Assembly (NCBI RefSeq): GCF_032598785.1
Contig: NZ_CP102984.1
Length of the DNA: 64,000 nucleotides
Reading direction: 5' to 3' (one strand)
Source of the DNA: Terrisporobacter petrolearius
GTDB taxonomy: Bacteria > Bacillota > Clostridia > Peptostreptococcales > Peptostreptococcaceae
A model generated the notes under the pieces. It worked only from the letters and a program-made list of their open reading frames with translations, made no database searches and was not told the origin of the DNA. Positions 26,413 through 35,238 of the stretch are shown piece after piece; within the stretch, counting starts at the first letter, position 1; each line of letters opens with the position of its first letter. The position numbers and the translations under genes were made by a program.

Positions 26413-27339
26413 TTATCTTACTATATTTTTTACTGCTTCTTTTATATTTTCTACTGTTAATCCGTGTTTTTCTAATAAAGCCTCTGGACTTCCTGATTCT
26501 CCAAATACATCCTTTACACCGATTTTTTTAACTATTATTGGTGCATTTTCACAAACTACAGCTGATACTCTATCTCCTAAACCACCTATAACTGAATGCT
26601 CCTCAACTGTAACTATTCCTTTTGTTTCTTTTGCTGCCTTTATTATTATTTCTTCATCTATAGGTTTGATTGTAGCCATATTAATAACTCTTGCATTTAT
26701 GCCTTCTTCTTTTAGTTCCTTAGCCGCTTTTAATGATTTGTGAACCATTATACCCGTTGAAATTATAGTTACATCATTACCTGAAAAAAGTTCATTACCT
26801 TTACCTATCTTAAAATCATATTCATCAGTATATATATCATCTAAAGCTATTCTTCCAAGTCTTAAATAAACTGGTGCATCTATTTCAGCTGCTGCTTTTA
26901 CACATTTACAAGCTTCTATATCATCCGCTGGAGATAATACAACCATATTAGGCAGTGAGCACATTAGCGCTATATCTTCTATTGCTTGATGAGATCCTCC
27001 ATCAGGTCCTACAGTTATTCCTGCATGAGTTGCTGCTATTTTTACATTAGCTTTTGGATAGCATACTGAGTTTCTTATTACTTCAAAAGCTCTTCCGGCT
27101 GCAAACACTGCAAATGTTGTAGCAAAAGTAACTTTTCCTGTGCTGGCAAGCCCCGCTGCCATACCAACCATATTTTGTTCTGCTATTCCCACATTAACAA
27201 ATCTTTCTGGAAATTCTTTTGCAAACATTTCTGATTTAGTAGCTTTTGATAAATCCGCTTCTAAAACTACTATATCTTCTCTTTCTTTTCCTAATTCTAC
27301 TAGTGTAGCTCCATATGATTCTCTAGTTGCTCTTTTCAT
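26413..27339 (-). CDS. Transketolase, C-terminal subunit
   Basis: A 308-residue protein with the pyrimidine-binding and C-terminal domains of transketolase: RESYGATLVELGKE at the start, VNVGIAEQNMVGMAAGLA near residue 49 (Glu that activates thiamine diphosphate), THAGITVGPDGGSHQAIED near 103 and a C-terminal GVKDVFGESG. The N-terminal subunit is encoded upstream with an 11-base gap, so the enzyme is a split transketolase. It moves two-carbon units between sugar phosphates. Confidence 0.95.
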   Translation of the reverse strand: MKRATRESYGATLVELGKEREDIVVLEADLSKATKSEMFAKEFPERFVNVGIAEQNMVGMAAGLASTGKVTFATTFAVFAAGRAFEVIRNSVCYPKANVKIAATHAGITVGPDGGSHQAIEDIALMCSLPNMVVLSPADDIEACKCVKAAAEIDAPVYLRLGRIALDDIYTDEYDFKIGKGNELFSGNDVTIISTGIMVHKSLKAAKELKEEGINARVINMATIKPIDEEIIIKAAKETKGIVTVEEHSVIGGLGDRVSAVVCENAPIIVKKIGVKDVFGESGSPEALLEKHGLTVENIKEAVKNIVR

Positions 27340-27350
27340 CTAAAATCCCC

Positions 27351-28163
27351 CTATCCTATAATTTCTTCTACAGCTTGCTTAGTTTGTTCTGAATTTGGTG
27401 CTGCACCATGCCAAGCTATATTGTCTTCCATGAAAGAAACACCTTTACCTTTTACAGTATTAGCTATTATACAAGTAGGTTTATTCTTTGTAGACTCTGC
27501 ATTATTAAATGCTTTTTCTAACTCTTCAAAATCATGACCATTACATTCAACCACATTCCACCCAAAATTAACTATTCTTTCTTTTAAGTTATCGTTTGGC
27601 ATTATTTCACTTATTCTACCATCTAATTGAATTTTGTTATTATCTATAATAGCTACTAAATTATCTAATTTATATTTGTTGGCAGCCATCATAGCTTCCC
27701 ATACTATTCCTTCTTGAATCTCACCATCTCCAAGAGCTACATATACTCTTCCAGTTGATTTATTCATTTTATATCCTAAAGCTATCCCGCAAGCATTTGA
27801 CATACCTTGTCCTAAGGAACCTGTTGATATATCTACACCTGGGAATTTTTTTGCATCTGGATGACCTTGAAGTATTGAACCTAACACTCTTAAATTATTT
27901 AACTCTTTTTTATCAAAAAATCCTTTTTTTGCAAGAGTTGCGTAAAGAGCTGGAGCTGCATGTCCTTTACTTAATACAAACCTATCTCTATTAACTGCTT
28001 TTGGATTTTTCACATCCACTTTCATTTTTTCAAAATAAAGATAAGTTAATATATCTATAACAGAAAGAGATCCTCCTGGATGTCCTGAGCCTGCTTTATT
28101 TATCATTTGAATAATATCTTGTCTCAATTCTTTTGATATTTCTACTAAATTTTCCTTGTTCAT
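27351..28163 (-). CDS. Transketolase, N-terminal subunit
   Basis: A 270-residue thiamine diphosphate-binding half of transketolase. It shows INKAGSGHPGGSLS near residue 21, RDRFVLSKGHAAPALYA near 63, GSLGQGMSNACGIALG near 114 and the cofactor motif GDGEIQEGIVWEA through IIDNNKIQLDG (about 146-182). It must pair with the C-terminal subunit encoded immediately downstream. It follows the PTS IIC gene after a hairpin that could reduce read-through, so sugar uptake and pentose phosphate genes may be expressed at different levels. Confidence 0.95.
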   Translation of the reverse strand: MNKENLVEISKELRQDIIQMINKAGSGHPGGSLSVIDILTYLYFEKMKVDVKNPKAVNRDRFVLSKGHAAPALYATLAKKGFFDKKELNNLRVLGSILQGHPDAKKFPGVDISTGSLGQGMSNACGIALGYKMNKSTGRVYVALGDGEIQEGIVWEAMMAANKYKLDNLVAIIDNNKIQLDGRISEIMPNDNLKERIVNFGWNVVECNGHDFEELEKAFNNAESTKNKPTCIIANTVKGKGVSFMEDNIAWHGAAPNSEQTKQAVEEIIG

Positions 28164-28200
28164 TTAACCTTTCCTCCTCAATTATTCTGATTTTGGGTAT

Positions 28201-28233
28201 AAAAATTGAGGAATTAATTATTCCTCAATTTTT
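28201..28233 (-). terminator. Internal terminator-like hairpin in the PTS operon
   Basis: AAAAATTGAGGAAT (28201-28214) pairs perfectly with ATTCCTCAATTTTT (28220-28233), followed by ATTTTTATA on the minus strand. It lies between the IIC gene and the transketolase genes and may give partial termination. Confidence 0.7.
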
Positions 28234-28240
28234 TTATATA

Positions 28241-29611
28241 TTAAGCTGCTTCTTCAGTATTTTTATCTTCTTTATTTTTAGATAGTGCACTTATAACAAC
28301 TAGTAAAGCAAATATTCCTACTAAAACCGCTGTTAAGCCATTTCCACCTATAAACTCTTGAATTTTACCTAAGAATATACCTGCAACTCCAAAGTCTGCA
28401 TCTGAGAATGTAGAGTTTGCAAATCCTAAGTTACCAAGTATAGGTAATAATGCTATTGGTAAAAATGATATTAACACACCATTTGCAAATGATCCTACTA
28501 TTGCACCTCTCCTACCACCAGTTGAGTTACCAAATACTGCTGCAGTTGCTCCACAGAAGAAATGAGGTACAACACCTGGTATTATCATTACTAATCCTAA
28601 AGCTCCCATGATTGCCATAGAAACTACTCCTCCTAAGAATGAACATATAAACCCTATTAAAACTGCATTTTGTGCATATGGGAATACTATTGGACAATCT
28701 AGAGCTGGTTTTGAATTTGGAACTAACTTACTAGATATACCTTTAAATGCTGGTACTATTTCGTTAAGAACTAATCTAACACCATTTTGTATTAATATAA
28801 ATCCTGCTGCAAATGTTAATGCTTGTATTAATGCAAATACTAAGAAGTTGTCTCCACCTGATAATTTTGTTTCAACAAACTCTGGTCCTGCTGCTATTGC
28901 AACTATAACATAAAGAATTAACATTGTTATTGAAACTGATACCACTGAGTCTCTTAAGAAACTTAAAGATTTTGGAACTTTCATTTCTTCAGTTGATTTA
29001 GAATTTTTACCAACAACTTTTCCTATTAATGCTGATAATGCATATCCTGTTCCTGAAAAATGTCCCATTGCTACTGAATCATTTTTAGTTATTTTTTTCA
29101 TAAAAGGTTGTAACATTGCTGGTGATAATACCATTATTAAACCTAAAGCTAGTGAACCTGTGAATATTAATTGTACTCCACTCATTCCACCTGATGCTAA
29201 TATAACAGCTATCATACAAGCCATAAATAAAGTATGATGTCCTGTTAAGAATATATATTTAAACTTTGTAAATCTTGCTATTATTATGTTCGCCACCATA
29301 CCAAATGCCATTATTAAAGCTGTTGCTGTACCGAATTCGTCTATGGCCATTGCAACTATTGCTTCATTATTTGGTATGACACCTGATATATTAAATCCTG
29401 CTTCAAACATTACACCAAATGGTTCTAATGATCCAACTATAACTCCTGCTGCTGCACTAATTACAACAAATCCAACCATTGCTTTTAAAGTTGATTTTAT
29501 TATTACATCTAGCGATTTCTTTTGAAGCAATAAACCTATCAAAACTATAATACCTACTAATACTGCTGGTTCCGATATAAAATCTACTAACACTTTTAAA
29601 AATCCTGTCAT
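28241..29611 (-). CDS. PTS system ascorbate-family IIC component
   Basis: A 456-residue polytopic membrane permease of the SgaT/UlaA family, about eleven hydrophobic segments. Family features are the N-terminal FISEPAVLVGIIVLIGLLLQ, GHHTLFMACM near residue 122, GHFSGTGYALSALIGK near 182 and IIPGVVPHFFCGATAAVFGN near 345. UlaA transports L-ascorbate, but several homologues carry other substrates. The operon encodes pentose phosphate enzymes instead of the ascorbate-specific UlaD, E, F and G, so the substrate may not be ascorbate. GAGGGG precedes the ATG. Confidence 0.88.
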   Translation of the reverse strand: MTGFLKVLVDFISEPAVLVGIIVLIGLLLQKKSLDVIIKSTLKAMVGFVVISAAAGVIVGSLEPFGVMFEAGFNISGVIPNNEAIVAMAIDEFGTATALIMAFGMVANIIIARFTKFKYIFLTGHHTLFMACMIAVILASGGMSGVQLIFTGSLALGLIMVLSPAMLQPFMKKITKNDSVAMGHFSGTGYALSALIGKVVGKNSKSTEEMKVPKSLSFLRDSVVSVSITMLILYVIVAIAAGPEFVETKLSGGDNFLVFALIQALTFAAGFILIQNGVRLVLNEIVPAFKGISSKLVPNSKPALDCPIVFPYAQNAVLIGFICSFLGGVVSMAIMGALGLVMIIPGVVPHFFCGATAAVFGNSTGGRRGAIVGSFANGVLISFLPIALLPILGNLGFANSTFSDADFGVAGIFLGKIQEFIGGNGLTAVLVGIFALLVVISALSKNKEDKNTEEAA

Positions 29612-29637
29612 TTTAACTTCCCCTCATTCTAATTTTT

Positions 29638-29652
29638 AGTAAAACGTTTTTA
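29638..29652 (-). promoter_or_regulatory. Weak cre-like site before the IIC gene
   Basis: AGTAAAACGTTTTTA matches the CcpA site pattern WTGAAARCGYTTTCW at 12 of 15 positions. Its place between the IIB and IIC genes is odd for an operon-wide control site. Low confidence. Confidence 0.2.
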
Positions 29653-29668
29653 TGACTATTATTTTTTC

Positions 29669-29692
29669 CCCTTTTCATTATAAAAAGGGGAC
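29669..29692. other. Intercistronic hairpin between PTS IIB and IIC genes
   Basis: CCCCTTTT and AAAAGGGG form a stem around a short loop. No T run follows on the minus strand, so it is more likely an mRNA processing or stabilising structure than a terminator. Confidence 0.45.
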
Positions 29693-29697
29693 ATTGA

Positions 29698-29973
29698 TTA
29701 AGCTCCTATTTTTTCTTGTATCTTAGCTTTTAATTCATCTTTATCTAATAAAGAATCTAACACTATTAATTCTGGTAAGTGACTTGCACTATCTGCTAAA
29801 TCTGCACCAGTTACGAATATATCTGCATCTGATGCTGTTACATCTGCTAATGAAGTATGACTAGCTTCATATTGATCAGCTACACCTAATTCATTTAACA
29901 CATCTGTTATATTCATTTCTACCATAAAACTTGATCCTAATCCTGATCCACAAACTGCCATTATCTTTTTCAT
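29698..29973 (-). CDS. PTS system ascorbate-family IIB component
   Basis: A 91-residue phosphocarrier with the IIB P-loop MAVCGSGLGSSFMVEM at residues 5-20; the Cys receives phosphate from IIA and passes it to the sugar bound by IIC. Size and motif match UlaB/SgaB. It sits one base after the IIA gene, implying translational coupling. GGAGG precedes the ATG. Confidence 0.93.
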   Translation of the reverse strand: MKKIMAVCGSGLGSSFMVEMNITDVLNELGVADQYEASHTSLADVTASDADIFVTGADLADSASHLPELIVLDSLLDKDELKAKIQEKIGA

Positions 29974-29974
29974 A

Positions 29975-30376
29975 TTAAAATACCTCCATTAATTGTTGTT
30001 CTGTTTCTACCTTTAGTAAATTATTAAATTTATCTTTATTCATACATACATCTGCAATTTTTCTCATAAGTCCTAAGTGTGACTCATTATCTTTTGCTGA
30101 TAATGTGAAGAATACTCTAACTGTTTTCCCCATAAAATCTACTGGTTCATTTAATTTTATAATGCAAAGTCCTTCTTTTATTGCTCCATCTTCTGGTCTA
30201 GCATGAGGCATGCATATATCCTCTGCTATGCAAAAATATGGTCCAAATTCTTCTATTTTATTTACTATTGCATCATAGTATCTATTTTCAACTACTCCCT
30301 CTGCTTCTAACATATCGCATGAGATTTTTATAGCATCCATGTAGTTATCTACTTTATCTAATATTTTTACTAACAT
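29975..30376 (-). CDS. PTS system ascorbate/mannitol-type IIA component
   Basis: A 133-residue IIA domain of the fructose/mannitol/ascorbate superfamily. The phosphorylated histidine is in CMPHARPEDGAIKEG near residue 60. It accepts phosphate from HPr and passes it to IIB. It starts 18 bases after the BglG-type regulator gene and is followed at once by the IIB gene. Confidence 0.93.
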   Translation of the reverse strand: MLVKILDKVDNYMDAIKISCDMLEAEGVVENRYYDAIVNKIEEFGPYFCIAEDICMPHARPEDGAIKEGLCIIKLNEPVDFMGKTVRVFFTLSAKDNESHLGLMRKIADVCMNKDKFNNLLKVETEQQLMEVF

Positions 30377-30393
30377 TCCCGTTTCTCCCTTAG

Positions 30394-32307
30394 CTAAATT
30401 ATAGATTTCAGATCCTCATATGATTTAGCATTTTTAAATTTCTTTATATTATCATCCTTAATCAATATATTAGTTAAATTAATTAAGTTCTTATTTTCTT
30501 CTTTATTTGCAAGGACTACTATGGTCTTTACTGTTGATTTGTTTTTACTTCCAAAATCTATTGGACTTTTTAAATTTAATATACTAACAGCATTTTCTAT
30601 TACGTTTTCTGGAGTAGCATGTACAAATGCTATCTCTGGTATAAACATCATATAGTTTCCTAAAGTTTCTATAACTCTTATGGAATCATTTACATAAGCC
30701 TTTTCTATCTTTTTATCTTTAATTAAAGGCTTTGCTGCTACTTCTATTGCTTCTCTCCAGTCTTCTATAGATTGTTCAAACTGTGCATACTTTTCTAGTA
30801 TTATCTTAGTTAAATCACTTTCATTTTCATTTTTAACTTTGTCTGCTAAGTATTTACAGTTTTTCTCATACCATATACTATAAATTTCAGATTTTATTTT
30901 TTGTGAATCTCCTGATTCTAGTAGAGGATTTACCTGTATAACTTTATAGTTTTCTATTTGTAAAGGGACAGTTGAAACTATAAAGTCAATTTCTTTGTTT
31001 AAGTAATCATCCACATCTTTTAATCTACAAATTGATTGTATTTTTATTTCAGGAATCATTAGATTCATTCTTGATTTTAATAAGCTTGATGTTGCTAAGC
31101 CGCCGTTACAAACGACTAATACATTTGCGCTAAAGTTTCCTTTTGCGTACTTTTCGAAAATTGTTCCAAAGTACATGGCCATATAAGCTATCTCTGCCTC
31201 TGGAAATTCTACTCCTATAATATCTTTCTTTTTACTTAATATTTCTTCAGTAATTCCATATATAAAGGACATTTTGTACTTAATTTCTTCTAATAGAGGA
31301 TTATTAATTACTAAATTATTCTCCACTCTGTAAATAGCAATTTCCAAATGAAGTTGCATCTGTCTAATAAATTCAGCATCTGAATCTACTTCAATGTTTA
31401 GCATTGTGTATAACTCAGATAAAACTTCTGATGTTATTTTATTTATTTTTTCTTCTTTATTTAAATTAAAATCCTTTGCTATTTTTGCACCTTTAAATAT
31501 TTTTAGTAAATATTCTATCTTGTCATTATGGATCTTTTTATCAATTACTTTTTCTATAATATTTTTTAATGTTTTAAATTCACTATTTCCATAATCATCA
31601 TTTGTATCTAGTTTAATTTCTTGATTATTTAATACTCTTGATAATGTGAATAATAATATTATTTCTAACTCTTCTAATGATTCTTCAGTATATTGGATGC
31701 TTTTTTCTTCTTCTACAGCTTCTATAATTGTTTTTATATATTCCTCATTTATATTGCTGTATTTATATAGCCATTTATAAATTTCTTTATCCTGGCCTTC
31801 AGATAATCTACTATATAATTTTAAGAAGGCATCTCCCAACTTTTCATCATTCTTTTCTTCTATAAAAGTTCCATGATAAGATTTTTTTGAGATACTAATA
31901 TCAAATTTTTTTAATTTTACTTCAGCTAATTTCAAATCGTTAACCAAAGTATTCTTACTTACTTCTATATACTCTGATAATTCTTCTATGGTAGCATTTC
32001 CTTTTATCATTAAAATTAACGCTATCATTAAGGCTCTCTCTTCTGGTGAATATAATTTATTTTTATATCCCTTAAGAAGATGATCTATACTTTCTCCTTT
32101 TTTGATGATTAGCTTAACTCCAACCTTTGGTTTTCTTTCAAGTTTTGCATCACAATCTTTTAATAATGTTTTTATACAATCTAAATCATTTCTAATAGTT
32201 CTTACACTAACATCAAATATCTTAGCTATATTTTCAATTGTTGTCCATTCTGAACTATTTTGTAAAAAATCAATTATATTAATTTGTCTTTTATTAAGTA
32301 CTATCAA
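30394..32307 (-). CDS. BglG-family transcriptional regulator (PRD, EIIB and EIIA domains)
   Basis: A 637-residue multidomain regulator of MtlR/LicR type. Order: HTH near residues 1-60 (IFDVSVRTIRNDLDCI), second HTH near 88-130 (YIEVSKNTLVNDLKLA), two PRDs (about 180-400), a EIIB-like domain with CNGGLATSSLL near 402, and a C-terminal EIIA domain with FVHATPEN near 573 carrying the His. Such proteins are DNA-binding activators tuned by PTS phosphorylation. The TTG start is backed by AGGAGGGG. It is the first gene of the operon and probably activates its own PTS. Confidence 0.9.
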   Translation of the reverse strand: MIVLNKRQINIIDFLQNSSEWTTIENIAKIFDVSVRTIRNDLDCIKTLLKDCDAKLERKPKVGVKLIIKKGESIDHLLKGYKNKLYSPEERALMIALILMIKGNATIEELSEYIEVSKNTLVNDLKLAEVKLKKFDISISKKSYHGTFIEEKNDEKLGDAFLKLYSRLSEGQDKEIYKWLYKYSNINEEYIKTIIEAVEEEKSIQYTEESLEELEIILLFTLSRVLNNQEIKLDTNDDYGNSEFKTLKNIIEKVIDKKIHNDKIEYLLKIFKGAKIAKDFNLNKEEKINKITSEVLSELYTMLNIEVDSDAEFIRQMQLHLEIAIYRVENNLVINNPLLEEIKYKMSFIYGITEEILSKKKDIIGVEFPEAEIAYMAMYFGTIFEKYAKGNFSANVLVVCNGGLATSSLLKSRMNLMIPEIKIQSICRLKDVDDYLNKEIDFIVSTVPLQIENYKVIQVNPLLESGDSQKIKSEIYSIWYEKNCKYLADKVKNENESDLTKIILEKYAQFEQSIEDWREAIEVAAKPLIKDKKIEKAYVNDSIRVIETLGNYMMFIPEIAFVHATPENVIENAVSILNLKSPIDFGSKNKSTVKTIVVLANKEENKNLINLTNILIKDDNIKKFKNAKSYEDLKSII

Positions 32308-32427
32308 TTTGTCCCCTCCTGAATTACCTTACAACTATATTCTATAAAGTTTTATATTTTTTAACTATACCAATTCATTTCATTTATTGTGGCAATTTTT
32401 ATAATTTACTATTTTTGTATTAACAAA

Positions 32428-32461
32428 AAAAGAAGACATTTATATATATCTTCTTTTTTTT
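32428..32461. terminator. Terminator of the Crp-family gene
   Basis: AAAAAGAAGA and TCTTCTTTTT form a stem with T runs on both strands, in the gap between the Crp-family gene and the PTS regulator gene. Confidence 0.78.
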
Positions 32462-32522
32462 ACGCAAAAATATTTAATATTTTAAATTATATTTTTATTA
32501 CTATCTATGTTTCCAAGTATAT

Positions 32523-33224
32523 TTATAAAAATTTAGCATCTTGATATAAGTCCCCAGCTAAATCTTTTAACAAAGTTTTATTTATAATCTTGTATCCTCC
32601 ACCTTCTCTTTTTAATACACCTTTCTTACATAATGTATTAAACGTTCTAAGCAAGTGCCTATAACTACTTCCTAAAAGCTCAGCTATATTATTTAGATTT
32701 TCATCAAAATCAATATATAAATCATCTCCATAAATTAATGATTCATTAATATAACTAGCCAATCTATTTTCTAATGGATAAAGTAAATTAATAGAACTAT
32801 TCATACTAACAGCTGCTAACTTTTCTGCCAAACTTTCGCAAGTAAATTTCAAAAATTTATTATCTTTAATTAATTTTAATCTTGCTTCTTCCATTGGCAT
32901 TGCTAAACAATAACAAGTACTCAAAGCTTGAATTGTACCTGTTGCACTTTGTTTTTTTACAATTTCTATATCTCCTATTACTCTGAAAGGTTTATAAAAA
33001 TCAAGAAGCAAACTTCTACCATTAGGCAATGTTTTAAACACCTTTGCTTTCCCTTGTATAAAAAACAACAAATACTCTAAATCTTCATCTTCTCTTATCA
33101 AATATTCATTTTTCTCAAATTTTAATAATCTCATTTCACTTTTCATATCATCTGTAAAAATTTTTTGCATATTTAACTTATTATAGTAATTTTCTATTAT
33201 AAATGAATCTTCTATTTTCCTCAC
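32523..33224 (-). CDS. Crp/Fnr-family regulator (YeiL-like)
   Basis: A 233-residue regulator with an N-terminal cyclic-nucleotide-binding-type barrel (YLIREDEDLEYLLFFIQGKAKV near residue 41 and NGRSLLLDFYKPF near 68) and a C-terminal winged helix (NIAELLGSSYRHLLRTFNTL near 187, then GVLKREGGGYKI). No Cys cluster for an Fnr iron-sulfur centre is seen. It resembles YeiL in length and pattern. It is divergent from two small-multidrug-type transporters; a perfect 12-bp palindrome in the shared promoter region is a likely operator. Confidence 0.85.
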   Translation of the reverse strand: MRKIEDSFIIENYYNKLNMQKIFTDDMKSEMRLLKFEKNEYLIREDEDLEYLLFFIQGKAKVFKTLPNGRSLLLDFYKPFRVIGDIEIVKKQSATGTIQALSTCYCLAMPMEEARLKLIKDNKFLKFTCESLAEKLAAVSMNSSINLLYPLENRLASYINESLIYGDDLYIDFDENLNNIAELLGSSYRHLLRTFNTLCKKGVLKREGGGYKIINKTLLKDLAGDLYQDAKFL

Positions 33225-33273
33225 CTAAACTCCACCTTTATTTTTTACTTAATTAAAATTCTACATTTATAGG

Positions 33274-33285
33274 TGACATATGTCA
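33274..33285. promoter_or_regulatory. Candidate operator for the Crp-family regulator
   Basis: The perfect palindrome TGACATATGTCA lies midway in the 120-base divergent promoter region between the Crp-family gene and the two DMT transporter genes. Half-site TGACA resembles the TGTGA/TGACA class of Crp-family sites. Function inferred from position. Confidence 0.45.
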
Positions 33286-33344
33286 TTATTTTTATTATTT
33301 TTTTGTGTTATTTTATATATTATTCAAAAGGGAGGGATTTTATA

Positions 33345-33767
33345 ATGAATTATTTTATTTCAATTTTTACAGGTATCATACTTTCAGTAATGATTTCTTT
33401 AAATGGCCAAGTAGGCAATATTGCTGGAAATTATGCTTCTAGCATTATCATTCATTTTGTGGGGTTAATCGGAATTATACTTGTTCTTATTTTTACAAAA
33501 TCAAAAATAGGAAATTTAAAAGGTATACCTTTTTATATGTTTACAGGTGGTCTTATCGGTATTTTAACGGTTTTATTTACTAATGCTAGCTTCGCAGGTC
33601 TTGGCGTTTCATTAACTGTTTCTCTTTCTTTGTTAGGCCAATTAGTGATATCCCTTGTTATTGATCATTTTGGGTATTTTAATATGCCTGTAGTTGAATT
33701 TGATAAAAAGAAAATTTTAGGATTAGTCATCATTGTTGCTGGTATTTATGTGATGACTTTATCATAG
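33345..33767 (+). CDS. DMT-family transporter subunit (YdcZ/DUF606)
   Basis: A 140-residue protein with about five hydrophobic segments, typical of the YdcZ (DUF606) group of the drug/metabolite transporter superfamily. Start MNYFISIFTGIILSVMISLN, with the family motif LNGQVGN near residue 19. The ATG at 33345 has GGGAGGG eight bases upstream; the in-frame ATG 72 bases earlier overlaps the putative operator and has no such site. A second, related gene follows 11 bases later, so the two probably form a paired transporter. Substrate unknown. Confidence 0.85.
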   Translation: MNYFISIFTGIILSVMISLNGQVGNIAGNYASSIIIHFVGLIGIILVLIFTKSKIGNLKGIPFYMFTGGLIGILTVLFTNASFAGLGVSLTVSLSLLGQLVISLVIDHFGYFNMPVVEFDKKKILGLVIIVAGIYVMTLS

Positions 33768-33778
33768 GGAGGTAAGTT

Positions 33779-34231
33779 ATGATATATATATTATTTGCAA
33801 TTTTATGTGGTGTTTCAAACGTATTATCTAGGTCTGTAAACTTTGCATTATCAGAAAAGATAGGAATGTATCAAAGTACATTATTCAATTATATATTTGG
33901 TCTTTCTGGGTCTTTTTTAATACTATTAATTAGCGGAGAAACTTTTAAATTACTTACACCTTCAACTTATAATGCTCCATGGTTTGTTTATGCCGGTGGA
34001 CTTTTAGGAGTTGTTATAGTTACAATGCTATCTTTTTTATCTTCAAAGATTTCGTCTTTTTATTTAACTTTATTATTATTTGTTGGTCAACTTTTCACGG
34101 GAATAATTATAGATGCTTTATCTACAGGTAAAATTTCTTTTTACCAAGTAATTGGTGGAGTTTTAGTAGTATTAGGTTTAACTTATAATTTATATATTGA
34201 TAAAATAAATAGCAAAACCGTATCATCTTAA
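33779..34231 (+). CDS. DMT-family transporter subunit (YdcZ/DUF606), second copy
   Basis: A 150-residue five-helix membrane protein related to its upstream neighbour. It begins YILFAILCGVSNVLSRSVNFAL and includes FVYAGGLLGVVIVTMLSFL near residue 66. Two adjacent DUF606 genes usually make a heteromeric exporter or importer. GGGAGG precedes the ATG. Its stop codon overlaps the stop of the convergent gene and sits in the loop of a terminator. Confidence 0.85.
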   Translation: MIYILFAILCGVSNVLSRSVNFALSEKIGMYQSTLFNYIFGLSGSFLILLISGETFKLLTPSTYNAPWFVYAGGLLGVVIVTMLSFLSSKISSFYLTLLLFVGQLFTGIIIDALSTGKISFYQVIGGVLVVLGLTYNLYIDKINSKTVSS

Positions 34232-34242
34232 GATACGGTTTT
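34214..34242. terminator. Bidirectional terminator over two convergent stop codons
   Basis: AAAACCGTATC (34214-34224) pairs with GATACGGTTTT (34232-34242), loop ATCTTAA. The plus-strand TAA (34229-34231) and the minus-strand TAA (34228-34230) share bases in the loop. Confidence 0.85.
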
Positions 34243-34971
34243 TTTTATGAAATCTATCATACTTTTTTTATTTTCTTCCAATTGAACTAATCTATTAACA
34301 TTGGCTCCTGATGGATGAGGAAATCCCATAAGAATTTGATCTTCTTTGATAAATTTTTCATCTTTTAATTTGCATAATACCTCTTCAACAGCCTTTCCTA
34401 GTGGTATTATTAATATGTCTTCAAAGTCGTCTAGTTCATGTATTTCATTTATAAAATTCTCATAAATATATTTCATTAAAAAGTCACTTTTCAATAATTT
34501 TGGAGTGTGTCCTGTATAGTTTTGTTTTTTTACAAAAACAGGATAAGGTATTAATGATACGGTGTGCATTAAATAATCTTTTTTATCAAATAACTCTCTA
34601 CAACTTTTTAAGTTTAACGCTTCATTTAATTTTATTTCATCTAACATTGATATAATATTTTTTCTTAAACTCCCACTAAATCTACCTGATACTTTGCATT
34701 TATACTGAATATCTTCTATATTATTATTGTTTTCCAATTCTTTTCTTGCCGTAGACATGGCTGTATTCATTTGTATGAATCCTGGCGTTATTCCTACTAT
34801 CAGTATTTTTGCCTTTGGATTTATATACTCGTTATGTGGAGCATAATATATTTCTATATTATTTTCTTTATCTATTAGAAAATCTTCTGTTAATAATTCT
34901 TCTTTTGTATATTTATCTTTAATTGAAAGCTTTTCAATTTCTCTTTTATAATCATGTAGTGTTTTTTTCAT
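34228..34971 (-). CDS. Uracil-DNA glycosylase-like protein
   Basis: A 247-residue protein resembling the uracil-DNA glycosylase superfamily: KILIVGITPGFIQ near residue 60 fits the active-site motif G-X-X-P-G, and MGFPHPSGANVNR near residue 214 fits the C-terminal HPS loop that inserts into DNA. The subgroup is not a classical Ung, so substrate base and activity are uncertain. The start is set at the Met after TTTAGGAGAT; a Met 14 codons upstream has no ribosome binding site. It converges on the DMT genes. Confidence 0.65.
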   Translation of the reverse strand: MKKTLHDYKREIEKLSIKDKYTKEELLTEDFLIDKENNIEIYYAPHNEYINPKAKILIVGITPGFIQMNTAMSTARKELENNNNIEDIQYKCKVSGRFSGSLRKNIISMLDEIKLNEALNLKSCRELFDKKDYLMHTVSLIPYPVFVKKQNYTGHTPKLLKSDFLMKYIYENFINEIHELDDFEDILIIPLGKAVEEVLCKLKDEKFIKEDQILMGFPHPSGANVNRLVQLEENKKSMIDFIKKTVS

Positions 34972-35058
34972 ATTATCTCCTAAATATATAATTAAATTTA
35001 TTTCATTATTCATACTAAATATTATATCAATTATTTTCTAATCTATTTAGGCCACTAT

Positions 35059-35238
35059 TTACTTTAGTTGTTTTCTTTTATTAAATAATTTTTTATAACT
35101 TAAGTATGTTGCCATAATAGTAGCTATTGATTGCGATGATAAAATCATAAATGTAACCATAATTTAAAACTTAACTTCAACTGCTAATAATTGAACTACT
35201 GTTCTTAACATACTACCTATAATATCTCTATTTAATTC
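35059..35238 (-). pseudogene. FetB-like ABC permease remnants
   Basis: Two short fragments resemble the ends of FetB-type permeases. 35164-35238 reads ELNRDIIGSMLRTVVQLLAV, like the start of the permease after the first segment. 35059-35160 reads MVTFMILSSQSIATIMATYL followed by SYKKLFNKRKQLK and a stop, like the C-terminal helix and tail. The middle of the protein is gone. Together with the truncated ATPase next to it, this is a deleted two-gene exporter locus. Identification as FetB is by pattern and moderately sure. Confidence 0.45.

Noticed and set aside
28241..32307. Naming the PTS genes ulaA, ulaB and ulaC for ascorbate transport
   Set aside because: The family match is good but the operon lacks ascorbate catabolic genes, so substrate-specific names would overstate the evidence.
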